From Acinetobacter pittii (GTDB taxonomy: Bacteria; Pseudomonadota; Gammaproteobacteria; Pseudomonadales; Moraxellaceae): DNA of 64,000 nucleotides. The DNA is taken from assembly GCF_034067285.1 (NCBI RefSeq), contig NZ_CP139286.1:434001-498000 (forward strand), given 5' to 3'. The stretch's first letter is position 1. The number at the start of each line of letters is the position of its first letter. Positions 60,616 through 64,000 of this stretch are shown here, piece by piece. The notes beneath the pieces were generated by a model, which saw nothing but the letters and a program-made list of their open reading frames with translations, made no database searches and was not told the DNA's origin. Both the position numbers and the translations under genes were made by a program.

Positions 60616-61773
60616 ATGAAATTTACTGCCGAACATGAAGCATTGCGCCGTACAGCTCGTCAATTTGTTCAAAATGAGTTGAATCCACATATTCCAGAAT
60701 GGGAGGCTGCGGGACGTTTCCCAATCCATGAAGTATTTAAGAAGATGGGTGATCTTGGTTTATTAGGAATTTGTAAGCCAGAAGAAAATGGCGGTTTAGC
60801 TCTAGACTATTCTTATAACCTTGTGGTTGCTGAAGAAATTGGCTATGCAGCTTGTGGTGGCGTGCCTTTGGCGATTGGTGTGCAAACCGATATGGCAACA
60901 CCAGCTTTAGCCCGTTTTGGTAGTAAAGAATTACGTGATGAGTTTTTAACACCAGCGATTGCCGGGGAGTATGTGGCATCAATTGCAGTGTCAGAAGTGC
61001 ATGCTGGTTCAGATGTTGCTGCTATTAAAACCATAGCTAAAAAAGATGGCGATGACTACGTTATTAACGGCAGTAAAATGTGGATTACCAACTCATTGCA
61101 AGCTGATTTCTTTTGTCTTTTAGCTAACACGTCTGATGATAAACCCCACGTTAATAAGTCAATGATTATTGTGCCAGCAAAAACGAAAGGGATTAGTTTT
61201 TCAGAGCCCCTTAATAAATTAGGGATGCGTTCAACGACCACAGCGCAAGTTTATTTGGACAATGTCCGTGTACCACAGCGTAATTTGGTTGGCGTTGAAG
61301 GCATGGGCTTTATGATGCAAATGATGCAATTTCAGGAAGAGCGTTTATGGGCTTGTGCTAATGCTATAGGTGGTTTGGAAAATTTAATCCAGAAGACCAT
61401 CGACTATACCAAAGAGCGTACCACTTTTGGTCAACCACTCATCAATAACCAATATATTCATTTCCGTTTTGCTGAACTTATGACTGAAGTAGAAGCACTT
61501 AAAGCACTCACCTACCAAGCGTGTGAGCAGCATATTGCGGGTGAAGATGTGACCAAACTGGCTTCTATGGCAAAACTAAAAGCTGGACGTTTAAGCCGTG
61601 AAGTTGCCGATAGCTGTCTGCAATATTGGGGCGGCAATGGCTTCATGTGGGATAACCCTGCATCTCAGCTGTATCGCGATGGTCGTTTAGGTTCAATTGG
61701 TGGCGGGGCAGATGAGATTATGTTGGGGATTATCTGTAAGTTGATGGACATCCTACCTAAAAAACAGAAATAA
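60616..61773 (+). CDS. atuD: citronellyl-CoA dehydrogenase-type acyl-CoA dehydrogenase
   Basis: 385 residues. AVSEVHAGSDVAAIKT, INGSKMWITNSLQAD and CLQYWGGNGFMWDNPASQLYRDGRLGSIGGGADEIM define an AtuD/LiuA-like dehydrogenase; the likely base is Glu in QEERLWACAN. It would oxidise citronellyl-CoA to geranyl-CoA. Fourth gene of the operon, GGAATAACACC upstream. Confidence 0.87.
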   Translation: MKFTAEHEALRRTARQFVQNELNPHIPEWEAAGRFPIHEVFKKMGDLGLLGICKPEENGGLALDYSYNLVVAEEIGYAACGGVPLAIGVQTDMATPALARFGSKELRDEFLTPAIAGEYVASIAVSEVHAGSDVAAIKTIAKKDGDDYVINGSKMWITNSLQADFFCLLANTSDDKPHVNKSMIIVPAKTKGISFSEPLNKLGMRSTTTAQVYLDNVRVPQRNLVGVEGMGFMMQMMQFQEERLWACANAIGGLENLIQKTIDYTKERTTFGQPLINNQYIHFRFAELMTEVEALKALTYQACEQHIAGEDVTKLASMAKLKAGRLSREVADSCLQYWGGNGFMWDNPASQLYRDGRLGSIGGGADEIMLGIICKLMDILPKKQK

Positions 61774-61788
61774 AAATAAGGAACGACC

Positions 61789-62625
61789 ATGACACTTTCA
61801 GCATCTCTACAAGTTTTAGATATAGATGACAGTATTCAATTAGAACAAGACGGCGGTATTTTATACCTTTGGTTAAATCGACCAGAGAGTCGCAATGCCA
61901 TGAACCTGAATATGGTCAATGCAATTCAGCAAATTTTTTCTGTCATTCGCGATGACCTTACGATTCGTGCGGTCATCATCCGTGGTGAAGGTGGAACTTT
62001 TTGTGCGGGTGGTGACATCAAAGACATGGCAGCTTTACGTGTTGAGGCAGCTAATGTTGGCAGTCTACAACCTTATGTGGATTTTAACCGCCGTTTTGGT
62101 GCCATGCTTGAGCAAGTTGAAGCTGCACCGCAAACGGTTGTGGTGATTTTAGAAGGCGCGGTGTTAGGAGGTGGTTTTGGTCTAGCATGTGTTTCCGATG
62201 TTGCCATTAGCCGTGACAATGCTCAGTTTGGTTTACCTGAAACTGGGCTGGGTGTGATTCCTGCGCAAATTGCTCCTTTTGTAGTGAAACGTATTGGTCT
62301 AACTCAGGCTCGTCGATTAGCTTTATTAGGTATGCGCTTTGAAGGGCATACGGCACTGAATGTCGGTGTGGTTCATCAAATTGCACATAATGAAATTGAA
62401 CTCGAACAAGCTTTACAAGAAACGATTCAGCAAATTAAACGAGTAGCTCCTCAAGCTTCGCGTGTGACTAAAGCACTGTTACATCGAACACTTAATGAAC
62501 CTTTAAATGAATTGCTCGATGACGCAGCTCAGCAGTTTGCCCAAGCAGTTGGTGGAGCTGAAGGACAAGAAGGGACGATGGCTTTTATCCAAAAACGTTT
62601 GCCAAATTGGGCTGATGAGTCATAA
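61789..62625 (+). CDS. atuE: isohexenylglutaconyl-CoA hydratase-type enoyl-CoA hydratase
   Basis: 278 residues, crotonase fold. The two oxyanion segments FCAGGDIKDM (about 69-78) and EGAVLGGGFGLACVSDVAIS (about 121-140) and PETGLGVIPAQIAPFVVKRIG are present. In the atu pathway this hydrates isohexenyl-glutaconyl-CoA. Fifth gene, 15 bases after atuD. Confidence 0.86.
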   Translation: MTLSASLQVLDIDDSIQLEQDGGILYLWLNRPESRNAMNLNMVNAIQQIFSVIRDDLTIRAVIIRGEGGTFCAGGDIKDMAALRVEAANVGSLQPYVDFNRRFGAMLEQVEAAPQTVVVILEGAVLGGGFGLACVSDVAISRDNAQFGLPETGLGVIPAQIAPFVVKRIGLTQARRLALLGMRFEGHTALNVGVVHQIAHNEIELEQALQETIQQIKRVAPQASRVTKALLHRTLNEPLNELLDDAAQQFAQAVGGAEGQEGTMAFIQKRLPNWADES

Positions 62626-62643
62626 GAGATAAGGATAAAAATA

Positions 62644-64000
62644 ATGAAATTTTCAAAAGTACTGATTGCCAATCGTGGTGAAATTGCAGTTCGAGTTATG
62701 CAAACAGCCAAAGCAATGGGCTATCAAACTGTGGCGGTTTATTCTGATGCAGACCGTAACGCTCGGCATGTACAAGAAGCCGATGAAGCTGTTTACATTG
62801 GGGCATCTAAAGTATCCGAGTCTTATCTTTCCATTGCTAAAATTATCGAAGCCTGTAAAAAAACTGGGGCAGATGCTGTTCACCCCGGTTATGGTTTTTT
62901 GTCAGAAAATACTGATTTTGCTCAGGCATGTATCGATAACCAGATTACGTTTATTGGGCCAACAGCTTCTGCAATTGAGCTCATGGGGAGTAAACGACTC
63001 TCAAAAATTGCCATGATTGAAGCAGGCGTTCCTTGTGTGCCGGGCTATGAAGGTGACCGACAAGACCTTGAGTATTTAGCGAAACAAGCTGAGCAGATTG
63101 GCTTTCCGATTATGGTCAAAGCCTCCGCGGGCGGTGGTGGCCGCGGGATGCGTTTGGTACAGCAGTCATCTGAATTGATTGAGGCATTACAAACAGCATG
63201 TTCAGAAGCTGAAAATGCTTTTGGTTCAGGTGAGCTTATTTTAGAAAAAGCAGTGATTGCGCCGCGCCATGTCGAAATTCAGGTTTTTGGTGATACACAC
63301 GGCAATTATGTTTATTTATTTGAACGGGATTGTTCAATTCAGCGACGGCACCAAAAGGTTGTTGAAGAAGCACCTTGTCCAGTCATGACTTCTGAACTAC
63401 GCCAGCAAATGGGTGAGGCCGCTGTAGCAGCAGCTAAAGCATGTGCGTATGTAGGTGCGGGAACTGTTGAGTTTTTACTTGATGCATCAGGTACATTTTA
63501 TTTTTTAGAAATGAATACCCGTTTGCAGGTAGAGCATCCTGTTACTGAACTCATTACAGGTTTAGATTTAGTTGAGTGGCAGTTGCGTGTTGCCAATGGC
63601 GAGCAGTTGCCCTTACAACAACATGAGTTGACCTTAACTGGGCATGCAATTGAAGTGCGCCTGTATGCAGAAGATCCACGGCAAGATTTCTTACCACAAA
63701 CAGGACAAGTTCTGCGTTGGCAGCCAGCAACTTTGCCAAATGTACGGATTGATCATGGGATGTTAGTAACTGATGAGGTTAGTCCGTTTTACGATCCGAT
63801 GGTAGCAAAGGTGATCGCATATGGTAAAACGCGTGAGGATGCGATTCGCTTACTCGCTCGTGCTGTGGATGATAGTGTTTTGCTAGGTGTAAATAGCAAT
63901 AAACAGTTTTTGGTCAATTTACTGCGACATCCAATTGTTGTTGCTGGTGATACCAATACTGCGTTCATTCAACAGCATTTTCAAAATGACAGCAGTCTAC
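62644..64000 (+). CDS. atuF: geranyl-CoA carboxylase alpha (biotin carboxylase) subunit, partial
   Basis: The frame is open from ATG 62644 to the window end (452 codons seen). N-terminal FSKVLIANRGEIAVRVMQTA, ATP-grasp glycine loop GGGGRG (163-168) and EMNTRLQVEHPVTE are biotin-carboxylase hallmarks; the C-terminal biotinyl domain lies beyond the window. AAGGATAAAAATA precedes the ATG. Same operon as atuC, whose partner it should be. A methylcrotonyl-CoA carboxylase assignment cannot be excluded without the rest. Confidence 0.86.
   Translation, partial: MKFSKVLIANRGEIAVRVMQTAKAMGYQTVAVYSDADRNARHVQEADEAVYIGASKVSESYLSIAKIIEACKKTGADAVHPGYGFLSENTDFAQACIDNQITFIGPTASAIELMGSKRLSKIAMIEAGVPCVPGYEGDRQDLEYLAKQAEQIGFPIMVKASAGGGGRGMRLVQQSSELIEALQTACSEAENAFGSGELILEKAVIAPRHVEIQVFGDTHGNYVYLFERDCSIQRRHQKVVEEAPCPVMTSELRQQMGEAAVAAAKACAYVGAGTVEFLLDASGTFYFLEMNTRLQVEHPVTELITGLDLVEWQLRVANGEQLPLQQHELTLTGHAIEVRLYAEDPRQDFLPQTGQVLRWQPATLPNVRIDHGMLVTDEVSPFYDPMVAKVIAYGKTREDAIRLLARAVDDSVLLGVNSNKQFLVNLLRHPIVVAGDTNTAFIQQHFQNDSSL

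Overview
The window is chromosomal DNA from a gamma-proteobacterium of the genus Acinetobacter. The 16S rRNA sequence, the low G+C content, an AlmA-type alkane monooxygenase beside the ribosomal-protein cluster and the general gene content all fit. From memory of variable 16S positions I favour the A. calcoaceticus-baumannii complex, possibly not A. baumannii itself; an alignment would be needed to settle that.

Layout. 1-9130: end of the S10 operon (rplP', rpmC, rpsQ), the whole spc operon (rplN to rpmJ, with secY) and the alpha operon (rpsM, rpsK, rpsD, rpoA, rplQ). Large inverted repeats lie at both operon junctions and a strong terminator at the end. 9236-12025: almA-like monooxygenase convergent with an acyl-CoA dehydrogenase. 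12215-12868: sdhE and a ygfX-like gene. 13077-13405: two tandem paralogous single-TM microproteins missed by ordinary ORF length cut-offs. 13638-17762: a lipoprotein, a rhombosortase-type rhomboid protease and a fused TRAP permease. 17927-23221 (minus): hypothetical, yheV, prlC and rnr. 23441-27490: tRNA-Ser(GCT) and two tRNA-Arg(ACG), then a 3.6 kb segment with a HAD phosphatase and a 764-residue repeat protein, then a third tRNA-Arg(ACG) with the same downstream terminator. 27606-34261: nitroreductase, YcxB-like, FAH-family, YihY, WrbA, Xpt, DUF3108 and a hypothetical. 34494-44325: TonB-like protein, ybeY-ybeZ-miaB operon, lytic transglycosylase, a probably inactive RNase T2-like secreted protein, mdh, DUF2789, a helical hypothetical and a 2OG-Fe(II) dioxygenase. 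44443-47260: rlmJ, pssA and an uncharacterised gene. 47321-53118: a complete rRNA operon (16S, tRNA-Ile, tRNA-Ala, 23S, 5S) with two promoters, processing stems and terminator. 53570-64000: DUF4256 gene, an acyl-CoA dehydrogenase, and a TetR gene divergent from an atuABCDEF operon (acyclic terpene / geranyl-CoA carboxylase pathway), cut by the window end in atuF.

How it works together. Most of the window is translation and housekeeping. The accessory content is catabolic (AlmA, acyl-CoA dehydrogenases, atu) and envelope-related (repeat protein, rhombosortase/TRAP/lipoprotein locus, small membrane peptides, T2-like protein). I see no prophage, transposase, integrase, CRISPR array or toxin-antitoxin system of a known type. 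The least explained items are the tandem microproteins at 13077-13405 with repeated operator-like motifs upstream, the repeat protein lying between duplicated tRNA-Arg units, the RNase T2-like pseudoenzyme, and several strong uncharacterised RNA hairpins (614-671, 6224-6289, 32663-32702).
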